Positions 17,719 to 26,049 of a DNA stretch of 64,000 bases are shown here, in pieces. Position 1 is the stretch's first letter. Each line of letters starts with the position of its first letter. This DNA is from Burkholderia singularis (GTDB lineage: Bacteria; Pseudomonadota; Gammaproteobacteria; Burkholderiales; Burkholderiaceae): assembly GCF_900176645.1 (NCBI RefSeq), contig NZ_FXAN01000041.1:23309-87308 (forward strand), given 5' to 3'. The notes below the pieces were generated by a model. That model was not told the DNA's origin, made no database searches, and saw nothing but the letters and a program-made list of their open reading frames with translations. Both the position numbers and the translations under genes were made by a program.

Positions 17719-18165
17719 TCATGCCGATTCGAGCGATGCGACACCGCGGTTCGCGAGCGCGTCCGCGCGTTCGTTTTCCGGATGGCCGGCATGGCCCTTC
17801 ACCCAGCGCCACTCCACGTCGTGCCGCGCGACGAGCGCGTCGAGTTTCTGCCAGAGGTCGGCATTTTTCACCGGCGTCTTCGCGGCCGTCACCCAGCCTT
17901 TTTTCTTCCAGCCGTGAATCCATTCGCTGATGCCTTTTTGCACGTACTGCGAATCGGTGTGGACGATCACCTTGCACGGCCGCTTGAGCGCTTCGAGCGC
18001 GGCGATGACCGCGGTGAGTTCCATCCGGTTGTTGGTCGTGCCGGCTTCGCCGCCGAAAAGCTCCTTCTCCTGCGTGCCGTGGCGCAGCAGTGCGCCCCAG
18101 CCGCCGGGGCCAGGATTGCCTTTGCAGGCGCCGTCGGTATAAATGTCGATAATTTGCTGCGTCAT
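17719..18165 (-). CDS. rnhA: Ribonuclease HI
   Basis: 148 residues, standard bacterial RNase HI length. It cleaves the RNA strand of RNA-DNA hybrids, removing primers and R-loops. Catalytic carboxylates sit in [14 protein letters not shown] (Asp11), NNRMELTAV (Glu), HTDSQYVQ (Asp) and [12 protein letters not shown] (Asp). The basic handle KKKGW is also present. Its ATG overlaps the stop of the upstream methyltransferase gene by four bases, so the two are coupled. A 240-bp GC-rich gap follows before dnaQ, containing only short GC repeats. Confidence 0.96.
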   Translation of the reverse strand: MTQQIIDIYTDGACKGNPGPGGWGALLRHGTQEKELFGGEAGTTNNRMELTAVIAALEALKRPCKVIVHTDSQYVQKGISEWIHGWKKKGWVTAAKTPVKNADLWQKLDALVARHDVEWRWVKGHAGHPENERADALANRGVASLESA

Positions 18166-18974
18166 GAATGTTCTTGGTGGGTGGTCGGGGTGGCCGCGGG
18201 CGCGAGGCCCGGCTTCAGCACCGGTTTCTTGACCTTGATCGGGCCGACGAGCCGCATTCCCCGCACGCGCTTGATCGCCGTCACCATGTAGACGGCGCCG
18301 AAAATCGGCCACCAGCGGTCGCCCGCGGCCTCCATGAATGCGTAGCGGTTGAGCCACTTGTCGGTCGACAGCGGCGGCCGGTAGCAGCCGAAGCGGCCGC
18401 GTTCGAGATCGAAGCCAAGCAGTTTGATCCAGTCCTTCAGCCGGATGAACGTGATCCGCTCGAGCGTCGCGGGCACGAACGGCCGGTTCGTCATCTTGCC
18501 GACCGACTGCCTTGCGCCCCAGAGGCTCAACGAATTGAAGCCCGTGATCACGAGCTGGCCTTCCGGCATCAGCACGCGTTCGACCTCGCGCAGCAGCCGG
18601 TGCGGATCGGAGGTGAACTCGAGCGTATGCGGCATCACCACGAGATCGACGCTTTGCGATTCGAACGGCAGATCGAGCAGATCGCACCAGACCGTGCTGC
18701 GTCCGGCGGGCGCGTGCTCCGGGCTATGCGCTTCGCGCGCCCACGGGTAGTGGTACGGCGCGCTCGCGCCGCTGGCAGGGTCGAGCACGAGCCCGCGGTA
18801 CGGCATCCGGTTCTCGCGCAGCGCGTCCAGTTGCGGCAGCCCGAGCTGCAGCGCGTGGAAGCCGAACACGTCGGACACCATGCGGTCGAGTTGCGCCTGC
18901 TCCCAGCCCAGCACGTAGCGTCCGGGCGGAGAGGCACTCCAGGCGGGCCAGTCTATAATCGAACGGTCAGACAT
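18162..18974 (-). CDS. SAM-dependent class I methyltransferase, YafS-like by context
   Basis: 270 residues. The methyltransferase-11-type core includes [24 protein letters not shown] and the following [21 protein letters not shown] strand, typical of SAM-binding class I enzymes, though the first glycine-rich SAM loop is poorly kept ([12 protein letters not shown]). It shares the gloB / methyltransferase / rnhA / dnaQ arrangement with enterobacterial yafS. The substrate is unknown. The start at 18974 lies only 19 bp from the gloB start. The end overlaps the rnhA ATG. Confidence 0.82.
   Translation of the reverse strand: MSDRSIIDWPAWSASPPGRYVLGWEQAQLDRMVSDVFGFHALQLGLPQLDALRENRMPYRGLVLDPASGASAPYHYPWAREAHSPEHAPAGRSTVWCDLLDLPFESQSVDLVVMPHTLEFTSDPHRLLREVERVLMPEGQLVITGFNSLSLWGARQSVGKMTNRPFVPATLERITFIRLKDWIKLLGFDLERGRFGCYRPPLSTDKWLNRYAFMEAAGDRWWPIFGAVYMVTAIKRVRGMRLVGPIKVKKPVLKPGLAPAATPTTHQEHS
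18954..18959 (+). promoter_or_regulatory. Possible -10 element for gloB
   Basis: TATAAT lies inside the 5' end of the opposing methyltransferase gene, 35 bp before the gloB ATG. The -35 region at 16-18 bp spacing is a poor match, so the call rests on the -10 and on the fact that only 19 bp separate the two start codons. Confidence 0.35.
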
Positions 18975-18993
18975 ATATGGTGAGTGCGCGCCC

Positions 18994-19806
18994 ATGAACG
19001 AGCTGGAATACGTGCCGGTGCCGGCATTCGACGACAACTACGTCTGGGTCGTATCCGACGGCCGCGATGCGCTCGTCGTCGATCCGGGCGAAGCCGAGCC
19101 GGTGCGCCGCTATCTCGACGCTCGAGGCTGGCGGCTAAGCGCTATTTTACTCACGCACCACCACGGCGACCATGTCGGCGGAGTGGCCGAGTTGAGCGCG
19201 CTCGCTCGAGATCGCGAAATCGCCGTGTTTGCGCCCGCGAACGAAGCGATAGAGCACGTGACGCGGCGCGTCGCGGGCGGCGAGCGTGTGCGGGTCGGGC
19301 TCGCGTCGGGTGCGGCCGTCGAGTTCGACGTGATCGACGTGCCGGGCCATACGCGCGGGCACATCGCGTATTTCCAGCCGGCGGGGCCGGCGAATGCCGC
19401 GCCGCACCTCTTTTGCGGCGATACGCTGTTCTCGTGCGGCTGCGGGCGCCTTTTCGAGGGCACGCCCGCGCAGATGCTCGCGTCGCTCGACGCGCTCGCC
19501 GCACTACCGGGCGACACCCGCGTGCATTGCGCGCACGAATACACGCTGTCGAACATCCGATTCGCGCTCGCCTGCGAGCCGGACAACGCCGCGCTCGCGG
19601 CCTGGCGCGACGACGCGCTCGCGCGCCGCGCGCGCGGCGCGCCTACGTTGCCGACCACGATCGCCCACGAGCGTGCCGTCAATCCGTTCCTGCGCGCGGA
19701 CAGCGCGTCGATCCGCGCGACGCTCGCGGCCGAGTTGCACGAGCCCGTGCCGGACCGGCTCACCGCGTTCACCTTGATGCGCGAGTGGAAAAACCGGTTT
19801 CGGTAA
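18994..19806 (+). CDS. gloB: Hydroxyacylglutathione hydrolase (glyoxalase II)
   Basis: 270 residues. It hydrolyses S-D-lactoylglutathione to D-lactate and glutathione, completing methylglyoxal detoxification. The metallo-beta-lactamase motif THHHGDH (about 52-58) binds the two metal ions, with further ligands in PGHTRGHIAYF and FCGDTLFSCGCGRLFEG. The C-terminal HAGH domain with CAHEYTLSNIRFA follows. It is divergent from the methyltransferase gene with just 19 bp between start codons, so its promoter must lie in the opposite gene. Confidence 0.95.
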   Translation: MNELEYVPVPAFDDNYVWVVSDGRDALVVDPGEAEPVRRYLDARGWRLSAILLTHHHGDHVGGVAELSALARDREIAVFAPANEAIEHVTRRVAGGERVRVGLASGAAVEFDVIDVPGHTRGHIAYFQPAGPANAAPHLFCGDTLFSCGCGRLFEGTPAQMLASLDALAALPGDTRVHCAHEYTLSNIRFALACEPDNAALAAWRDDALARRARGAPTLPTTIAHERAVNPFLRADSASIRATLAAELHEPVPDRLTAFTLMREWKNRFR

Positions 19807-19897
19807 TCCAACCTACTTTCGAGTGGGGGGATGCTCATCCGAAATCTAGAGAATCGGCCCCAAATATCCGAATTAGCAGGTTTTTTCGGTGTTTTTA

Positions 19898-19926
19898 TTG
19901 ACGCGAACGGCGCACTTTCGTACTAT
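19898..19926 (+). promoter_or_regulatory. Sigma70-type promoter of mltD
   Basis: TTGACG (19898-19903) and TACTAT (19921-19926) with exactly 17 bp between them, ending 38 bp before the mltD ATG. Confidence 0.65.
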
Positions 19927-19964
19927 CGCCTGCAATTTCCAGCAGTTGGAAGCCGAGATTTTTC

Positions 19965-21551
19965 ATGCGATTCTTCATTAGCGCGCTGTTGGTTCTGATG
20001 CTCGCCGCGTGCGCGGGCACGGGGCCTACCGCTCAAGGTCCGGCGGCAGCGTCCGATGCGCAGGCCGCGTCGAATTTCATCCGCAAGTCCGCCACCGCGA
20101 AAGAAACCGTCGACGTCGACAAACAATCGGTCGGCGATCTGACGACTTCCGACAGCGATCTCTGGGCGCGCATCCGCCGCGGTTTCCAGATTCCCGATCT
20201 CCAGACCGACCTCGTCGACATGCAGGCGCAGTGGTATGCGCAGCGTCCCGACTACGTGCAGCGGATGACCGAGCGCTCGCAGAAGTATCTGTATCACATC
20301 GTCGAGGAGCTCGAATCGCGCCACATGCCGACCGAGCTTGCGCTGCTGCCGTTCATCGAATCCGCGTACAACCCGCAGGCGCTGTCGGTTGCGAAAGCCG
20401 CGGGGATGTGGCAATTCGTGCCGGGCACGGGCCGCACGTACAACTTGCGGCAGAACATGTGGCAGGACGAGCGGCGCGACGTGCTGGCCTCGACGAGCGC
20501 CGCGCTCGACTACCTGTCTAGGTTGCACGACATGTTCGGCGACTGGTATCTCGCGCTTGCCGCCTACAACTGGGGCGAGGGCAACGTGCAGCGCGCGATC
20601 GCGCGCAATCAGGCAGCGGGCCTGCCGACCGATTATCAGAGCCTGCGGATGCCGAACGAGACGCGCAACTATGTGCCGAAGCTGCAGGCGGTGAAGAACA
20701 TCGTGATGAACCCGAAGCAATACGGTCTCACGCTGCCCGAGATTCCGAATCACCCGTATTTCGTAACCGTGACGACGTCGCGCGACATCGACGTGAAGGT
20801 GGCGGCGAAACTCGCGAACCTGCCGCTCGACGAATTCAAGTCGCTCAATCCTTCGTTCTCGAAGCCGGTGATCCTCGGCGCGACGCAGCCGCAGATCCTG
20901 CTGCCGTTCGACAACGCCGCCGCGTTCGGCAAGAACCTCAAGTCGTATGACGGTCAATTGTCGAGTTGGACCACGTACACCGTAACCGAGCGCGAGCGGC
21001 CGGCCGCGCTCGCGGAGAAGATAGGCGTCGACGCGGACACGCTGATGCAGGTGAACAAGATTCCGGCCGGCATGCGGCTGAAGCCGGGCTCGACGATCGT
21101 CGTGCCGCGCGGCGACGACGATGACGAGGACATCAGCGCCGATGTCGCGGAAAACGGTGTGCTCGCGATCGAGCCGGATGTGCCGGATACGCGCAAGATG
21201 CTGATTCGCGTGCGGCGCAAGCAGTCGATGGAGATGGTGGCGAGCCGCTACGGCGTGTCGGTCGCGCAATTGCATGCGTGGAACCGCACCCGCCGCTCGG
21301 TCGTGATGCCGGGCCAGACGCTCGTGCTGCACGTGCCGGTCGGCCGCGCGGTGCCGGCCGAGCCTGGGCCGCAGCGGATCGCGACGGCGGCGTCGGGCGG
21401 CCGGATCGAGCGTGCGAGCCTGCATACCGGCGGCCGTGCGACGGGCCGAGGCCGCAAGGCTGAAGCGAAGGCGCCGGCCAGAAGCTCGGCCAAGGCTGCG
21501 GTGAAAGCTGCGCCCGCGAAGGCGACGGGCCGCAAGGGCAAGAAAAAGTAA
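19965..21551 (+). CDS. mltD: Membrane-bound lytic murein transglycosylase D, LysM-containing
   Basis: 528 residues. The N-terminus is a lipoprotein signal with lipobox LAAC (Cys16). The SLT domain (about 105-250) has ESAYNPQALS with catalytic Glu132 and GMWQFVPGTGRTY. Two LysM repeats follow, near 325-372 and 407-453, for peptidoglycan binding. A Lys/Ala-rich tail of about 50 residues closes the protein. It cleaves the glycan strand to 1,6-anhydromuropeptides from the outer membrane side. A sigma70-like promoter precedes it and a strong terminator follows, so it is a single-gene unit. Confidence 0.93.
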   Translation: MRFFISALLVLMLAACAGTGPTAQGPAAASDAQAASNFIRKSATAKETVDVDKQSVGDLTTSDSDLWARIRRGFQIPDLQTDLVDMQAQWYAQRPDYVQRMTERSQKYLYHIVEELESRHMPTELALLPFIESAYNPQALSVAKAAGMWQFVPGTGRTYNLRQNMWQDERRDVLASTSAALDYLSRLHDMFGDWYLALAAYNWGEGNVQRAIARNQAAGLPTDYQSLRMPNETRNYVPKLQAVKNIVMNPKQYGLTLPEIPNHPYFVTVTTSRDIDVKVAAKLANLPLDEFKSLNPSFSKPVILGATQPQILLPFDNAAAFGKNLKSYDGQLSSWTTYTVTERERPAALAEKIGVDADTLMQVNKIPAGMRLKPGSTIVVPRGDDDDEDISADVAENGVLAIEPDVPDTRKMLIRVRRKQSMEMVASRYGVSVAQLHAWNRTRRSVVMPGQTLVLHVPVGRAVPAEPGPQRIATAASGGRIERASLHTGGRATGRGRKAEAKAPARSSAKAAVKAAPAKATGRKGKKK

Positions 21552-21612
21552 GACGAAAGGGCGCGCGCGGCAGGGGCTTTCGGCGCCGCGGCCAAGCGTC
21601 GACTATCATCGG

Positions 21613-21643
21613 AAAACGCCGTCACCTGGGTGACGGCGTTTTT
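21613..21643. terminator. Intrinsic terminator after mltD
   Basis: A near-perfect hairpin: ACGCCGTCACC and its complement GGTGACGGCGT are separated by two bases and flanked by AAAA on the left and TTTTT on the right. It can terminate in both directions. Its presence shows that the MFS frame, open from 21630, really starts downstream at 21723. Confidence 0.85.
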
Positions 21644-21722
21644 GTTTGCGCCCGGCCGCCGTGCTTGTGTCCGCTCTTGCGCCGAGCGCCGTCGGCCCGG
21701 CGTTTTTGCGTCGGTGACCACC

Positions 21723-22952
21723 ATGTCCTTCGTGCAGTTCCGCGTATTCGCGTTGTTCGCGATCGGCTATTTCGTTTCCTATGTCTATCGGGGCGTGAAT
21801 CTCGGTTTCGCGCCTTTGATTACCCGTGATCTCGGCCTGTCGGCCGCCGATCTCGGGCTGTTGACGAGCCTCTATTTCCTGGGTTTCGCGCTCGCGCAGA
21901 TTCCAGCGGGCGTGTTGCTCGACCGTTATGGCCCGCGCCGCGTCTGCGCCGCGCTGCTGTTGGTCGCGGCGGCGGGCGCGTGGGTGTTCGGGGCCGCGCA
22001 CAGTGTCGGCGCGATGATGGCCGGGCGGCTGATGATCGGCATCGGTGTATCGGTATGCCTGGGCGGCGCGTTCAAGGCGCTCGCGCAGCATTTCCCGATC
22101 GCGCGGCTGCCGCTTATGAACGGCTTCGTGATGGCGGTGGGCGGTTTGGGCGGCGTGGTGGTCGGCTCGCCGCTGTCGTGGTTGTTGAGCTTTTCCGGCT
22201 GGCGTGCGGTATGCGTAGGGCTCGGCGTGATGACTGTCGCGGTGGCCGCGGCACTGTGGGTGTTCGCACCCGATGCGAACCAGGAGCGCCGCGATGCGGG
22301 TATTGCAAGCCAGTTCGTCGGCACTTGGCGGATCATCACGAATCGTGCGTTTTGGAAAATCGCGTCGTTCTCGGTCGTCACGCAAGGCGTGTTTTATGCG
22401 ATGCAGTCACTGTGGGTCGGTGCGTATCTGCGCGACGTCGGCGGGTATGCGCCGCACGATGCGGCCGCGCTCGTGTCGGTGCTCGGCTTCGCGATGATGG
22501 CGGGGTGCGTCGGTTTCGGCGCGGCTGCGCGTGGCCTTGAGCGGCGCGGCGTGTCGCTGTATGCGTTCTGCGGGATCGGAATGATGCTGTTCGTCGCGAC
22601 CCAGCTCGCGATCATGCTGCGCGCGCCGTTACCCGCCGCGCTGCTGTGGTCGGCATATGGCGTGTTCGGCGGAGTCGGCATCCTCAGCTATGCGGTGCTC
22701 GCCGAATATTTTCCGGCGCACTTGATCGGCCGTGCGAATACGACGCTCACATTGGTCATTTTCGTGTTGATTTTCGGGTTTCAAATCGGCGTCGGCGCGG
22801 TGCTGTCGCAGTGGCCGACGCAGGCGGCGCACTATCCGGTGCACGCGCATTTGACTGCGTGGGGTTTGCTGATCGCGCTGCAACTCGCAAGCGCGGTCTG
22901 GTATGCATTGCCGGATCGCACGCCCGCCAAGCCGGCGCGCGAGGTCGTGTGA
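21723..22952 (+). CDS. MFS transporter
   Basis: 409 residues with about twelve hydrophobic segments. It carries the MFS loop pattern DRYGPRRVCAALLL between helices 2 and 3 and the helix-1/2 block YFVSYVYRGVNLGFAPLI. The general type resembles sugar-phosphate/organic anion and nitrate-like MFS carriers, but the substrate is not identifiable. The start is the ATG at 21723, because the preceding terminator at 21613-21643 overlaps the apparent upstream part of the frame. It is convergent with the first SGNH hydrolase gene, with a hairpin between. Confidence 0.85.
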   Translation: MSFVQFRVFALFAIGYFVSYVYRGVNLGFAPLITRDLGLSAADLGLLTSLYFLGFALAQIPAGVLLDRYGPRRVCAALLLVAAAGAWVFGAAHSVGAMMAGRLMIGIGVSVCLGGAFKALAQHFPIARLPLMNGFVMAVGGLGGVVVGSPLSWLLSFSGWRAVCVGLGVMTVAVAAALWVFAPDANQERRDAGIASQFVGTWRIITNRAFWKIASFSVVTQGVFYAMQSLWVGAYLRDVGGYAPHDAAALVSVLGFAMMAGCVGFGAAARGLERRGVSLYAFCGIGMMLFVATQLAIMLRAPLPAALLWSAYGVFGGVGILSYAVLAEYFPAHLIGRANTTLTLVIFVLIFGFQIGVGAVLSQWPTQAAHYPVHAHLTAWGLLIALQLASAVWYALPDRTPAKPAREVV

Positions 22953-22971
22953 GGATCGGGTGACCGGCCGC

Positions 22972-23006
22972 GGGCCCGGCCGCGGCGCGCGCCGGCGGCC
23001 GGGCCC
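22972..23006. terminator. Hairpin between convergent MFS and SGNH genes
   Basis: Perfect 12-bp inverted repeat (22972-22983 and 22995-23006) with further GC pairing inside the loop. It lies between two convergent stops, so it probably ends both transcripts, although no T run follows. Confidence 0.5.
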
Positions 23007-23012
23007 AATGGC

Positions 23013-24329
23013 TTAACGGCGATAGCGCAACGATTGAATGATCACTTCCCAGAGGGGCACGGCATTGGCCACTGCCGCATAGCCCGCATCATTCGGATGC
23101 AGGCCGTCGCTGCTGAGATAGCGCGCCTGAATGACCGACGGATTGGCGGGATCGCGCAACGCGGCGTCGAAGTCCGCGACGCCGTCGAACGCGCCCGACG
23201 TCCGGATCCATGTATTCACCTGTTGGCGGGTTTGCTCGAGCGGCGCGGGCGACAGCAACGCCGGCGCGAGCGTTGCGCCGATCACCGAGATGCCGTGCTG
23301 GTGCGCGACGGCGATGATCCGTTGATAGCCGTCGACCAATGATTGGAAGTCGCCCTGCTTGTGCGGCGCGAGGCAATCGAGCCCAGGCTGCGGCTGCGCT
23401 GCCGCGAAGCCGATATCGTTATCGCCGGCTTGCAGGATCACCACCTTGACGCCGGGGTGCGCGAGCACGTCTCGTTCGAAGCGGTTTTCCACGGCCGCGC
23501 CGTAGCACACGGAATCGTTCAGCAGCCGGTTGCCGGTGAGGCCGAGGTTGAGAACGCCGATCTCGCGCGCGCCGACTTTCGCGAGACGCGCCGCGAACGC
23601 ATCGGTCCAGCGCCGGTTCAGATTCACGCTCGAGCCTTCGCTGTCGGTGAGCGAATCGCCGATGGCGGCAACCGTCGAGGCGAACGGCAGATGCTTTTGC
23701 ACCGCCAGCTCCGTCATCCATGCGTAATGCGTGATGCCGTTCTGGTAGGCGTCGGCTGCCGTGTCGCTCGTGTGATCGCCGACGTCGGACACGTAATTGA
23801 CCTGGTTCGACACACCGTGCCACACCGTCATTTTCTGCTGATCGCCCAGATACAGACTGAGCGCATACGGCACGCCCGCCTTCACGGCATAGGGAATGGG
23901 GTCCGTGTCCAGTTCTTGACCGGGCGACAGCGTGACTTCGGTCGCGCCGCTGAACGTCGCCGCGACTGAACTGTTGGCGGTGAGCGCAGCGCCGCCCGCC
24001 GACTGGCCGATCCTCAACGCTTTGACCACGAGCGGCGCATTGCTGTAGGCGTTGCTGACGCGGATGCGCACGGCCTGCCCGGAGAGCGTCGGGTAGACGA
24101 TCTGTCTGAACGTGCGTCCTCCGACATCGGGCGTCGGGAAGATGGCCTGCGAATTATCGGGGATGGGCTCGAGTGCGGTCGCCCACGCGGAGACCCAGTG
24201 CGGCGCCAGTAGGTTGGTATTCGGTGAAGCTGCGCTGGCCGCGTGCGATGCGCCTAGCGCAATGCCGACGCCATAGACAACTGAGTAGAACCAATGCCTG
24301 AGTGCATGCCTGTGTGCCGTCGGTTTCAT
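23013..24329 (-). CDS. Secreted SGNH/GDSL hydrolase, paralogue 1
   Basis: 438 residues. A signal peptide ends near residue 34 (HAASAA), so the protein is exported. An N-terminal beta-rich domain (about 40-215) is followed by the hydrolase domain with AAIGDSLTDSEGS (catalytic Ser), GLTGNRLL, ILQAGDNDIGF (Asn block) and DGLHPNDAGY (Asp/His). Such enzymes deacylate or cleave esters of lipids or polysaccharides; the true substrate is unknown. The start at 24329 follows GAGAGGAATAG. A second copy of similar sequence lies at 26050-27333 on the same strand. Confidence 0.88.
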   Translation of the reverse strand: MKPTAHRHALRHWFYSVVYGVGIALGASHAASAASPNTNLLAPHWVSAWATALEPIPDNSQAIFPTPDVGGRTFRQIVYPTLSGQAVRIRVSNAYSNAPLVVKALRIGQSAGGAALTANSSVAATFSGATEVTLSPGQELDTDPIPYAVKAGVPYALSLYLGDQQKMTVWHGVSNQVNYVSDVGDHTSDTAADAYQNGITHYAWMTELAVQKHLPFASTVAAIGDSLTDSEGSSVNLNRRWTDAFAARLAKVGAREIGVLNLGLTGNRLLNDSVCYGAAVENRFERDVLAHPGVKVVILQAGDNDIGFAAAQPQPGLDCLAPHKQGDFQSLVDGYQRIIAVAHQHGISVIGATLAPALLSPAPLEQTRQQVNTWIRTSGAFDGVADFDAALRDPANPSVIQARYLSSDGLHPNDAGYAAVANAVPLWEVIIQSLRYRR

Positions 24330-24574
24330 TCTTCTATTCCTCTCACAAAAGGTCACCGAGCGCTCAGGGTATTGGATTGCGTCAACCGTTCTGTGCGCAT
24401 GCTTACTCAAACCGAAAAGGGATGAAACTTTTCGTAGGCCGAAAGGATTGGGAAAGCTTGACGAGGCTGCGCCGACAGCGTTTCATCTTTTATTGCCGCC
24501 GCTCGCGGGCGTGAGGGGGGCGTTGGCTTTCGATGGCGGAGGACCGGCATTTCGGGCGCTCGCGCCGGCGGCAT

Positions 24575-25516
24575 TCAGCTCGATCCGGCCGCCTGCAACG
24601 CTTCGATGCGCGCGCACGCGCTGTCGTACCAATACTGAATATATATAATCAATGCCGATGGATTTTCTCCATAATAAGACGTCGTTTTGCGATGCATGCG
24701 CCGCAGCAATTCGATGCATGCATTTAATTGCCGGATATCGGTCAAATGCTCGACGCCATATTGCTGGCATTCAATGAGCGGAAGCAGGGTGTTGCGTTCG
24801 GCTTCCGTAAGCTCCGGATAAAAGGCATGCAAAATCACTGCTCTATTTTGATGCACGGCAATGCGCATCGCGCCTATATCGCGGCTGATGTTGGTTTCGT
24901 GCAGCCGGTAAAGTGCAAGCACCCGGTCGATATTTGCGAAGTGTGCGCCGGCCAGCATCGCGTCGATCCAAAAACGATGATCGCGAGCGGACGGCAGGGC
25001 CGGATTCCACCAAATATTCCGCGCCATGAACCAGCATCGGCGCCACATGGTCGTCGACGTAATAAAATGGCCGCCGCCGTCGAGTAGCGCACACTTGATG
25101 TCCGCATCCGCCAGCATGACGCTGGACCGATTATCCTGACCGAGGATATTCACGTTGCCTCCTGTCAGCGTGACGTGCGGATTGTGATCCAGCACGTCCA
25201 CCTGATAGGCCAGGCGCTCCGGCAGTGCAACATCGTCGGCATCGAGCCTGGCAATGTACGTCCCGCGCGCCGCGGCTATGGCGACATTGGTGGCGACGGC
25301 CTCTCCTTGGTTGGTTGCAAAGGTAATCACCCGAACGCGGGGATCGCCGAGAAATTGATTGAGTAGATGGGCTGTGTTGTCGGTCGAGCCGTCATTGACG
25401 ACGATTACTTCAAAATCTTGGTACGTTTGCGTCAAAATGGATTCGACAGCCTCGCCAATAAAGCGTGCTGCGTTGAATGCCGGAATGATGACTGATATCC
25501 GAGGGTAAGCTGGCAT
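24575..25516 (-). CDS. GT2-family glycosyltransferase of atypical base composition
   Basis: 313 residues. The N-terminal GT-A fold has ISVIIPAFNAARFIGEAV, the nucleotide-sugar motif VVNDGSTDNT and the metal-binding RLDADDVALP (DxD-like). The C-terminal region after about 205 is helical and not recognised. No membrane segment is obvious, so it is probably cytoplasmic. The coding sequence is clearly more AT-rich than its surroundings, with codons such as ATA and AAT that are rare in the rest of the window, suggesting acquisition by transfer. It lies between two paralogous SGNH hydrolase genes in the same direction, with 245 bp to the first. Confidence 0.86.
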   Translation of the reverse strand: MPAYPRISVIIPAFNAARFIGEAVESILTQTYQDFEVIVVNDGSTDNTAHLLNQFLGDPRVRVITFATNQGEAVATNVAIAAARGTYIARLDADDVALPERLAYQVDVLDHNPHVTLTGGNVNILGQDNRSSVMLADADIKCALLDGGGHFITSTTMWRRCWFMARNIWWNPALPSARDHRFWIDAMLAGAHFANIDRVLALYRLHETNISRDIGAMRIAVHQNRAVILHAFYPELTEAERNTLLPLIECQQYGVEHLTDIRQLNACIELLRRMHRKTTSYYGENPSALIIYIQYWYDSACARIEALQAAGSS

Positions 25517-26049
25517 GGCCTGCTCATTATTTGGTGGATTTTATTTTTCCAATAAACTGGATAAATCTATGTTTACCGCCGCCGATGGCCGAAAGGCGCG
25601 GAGAGCCGTGCCGCCGGCTCGCGTGCCGACCGGCACAGGCGGTTTTGCGGAAAGACGCCAAAATCTAATTGGTGTTTGACGCATGCTCGGGCGTTGAATC
25701 CATTGCCTGTTCGCCATGCAAGTGTAGGCGATTGTAGCGGCTCGCAATTGCCGGATGATCGGAGTCGGGCCTGCGTGCGATCATGATGCGGCGATTCTTG
25801 ATGCCGCATCCGTGCTTGTCAAAAAAATAATGACAAGCGTAAGCGTCTAATCCATGAAAAGCGCGATATCGACGAGACGCGGATGACTGAATGGCGCGGC
25901 GAATAAAACCGGTTGCGTGGCGAGCGCGTTGCGCGCGCATGCATGGACGCGGCGGCGCAAGGGCGGTGTGCGCCGAGCCATCCGGACGTTTCGATTTGGG
26001 CGGCCGTTCGACGCGCACGTTTGCCGCGCGTCGCATGACGCCGCGGGGT
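25517..26049. other. Intergenic region between the glycosyltransferase and SGNH paralogue 2
   Basis: About 530 bp without a convincing gene. The part next to the glycosyltransferase is AT-rich and likely carries its promoter. A perfect 8-bp inverted repeat is found at 25814-25838. The GC-rich part beyond 25890 shows only frames shadowing the upstream gene. Confidence 0.4.
25814..25838. repeat. Inverted repeat GCTTGTCA / TGACAAGC
   Basis: Perfect 8-bp arms (25814-25821, 25831-25838) around a 9-bp A/T spacer. It may be a protein-binding site near the boundary between the low-GC and normal-GC DNA; no terminator-like T run follows either arm. Confidence 0.4.
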
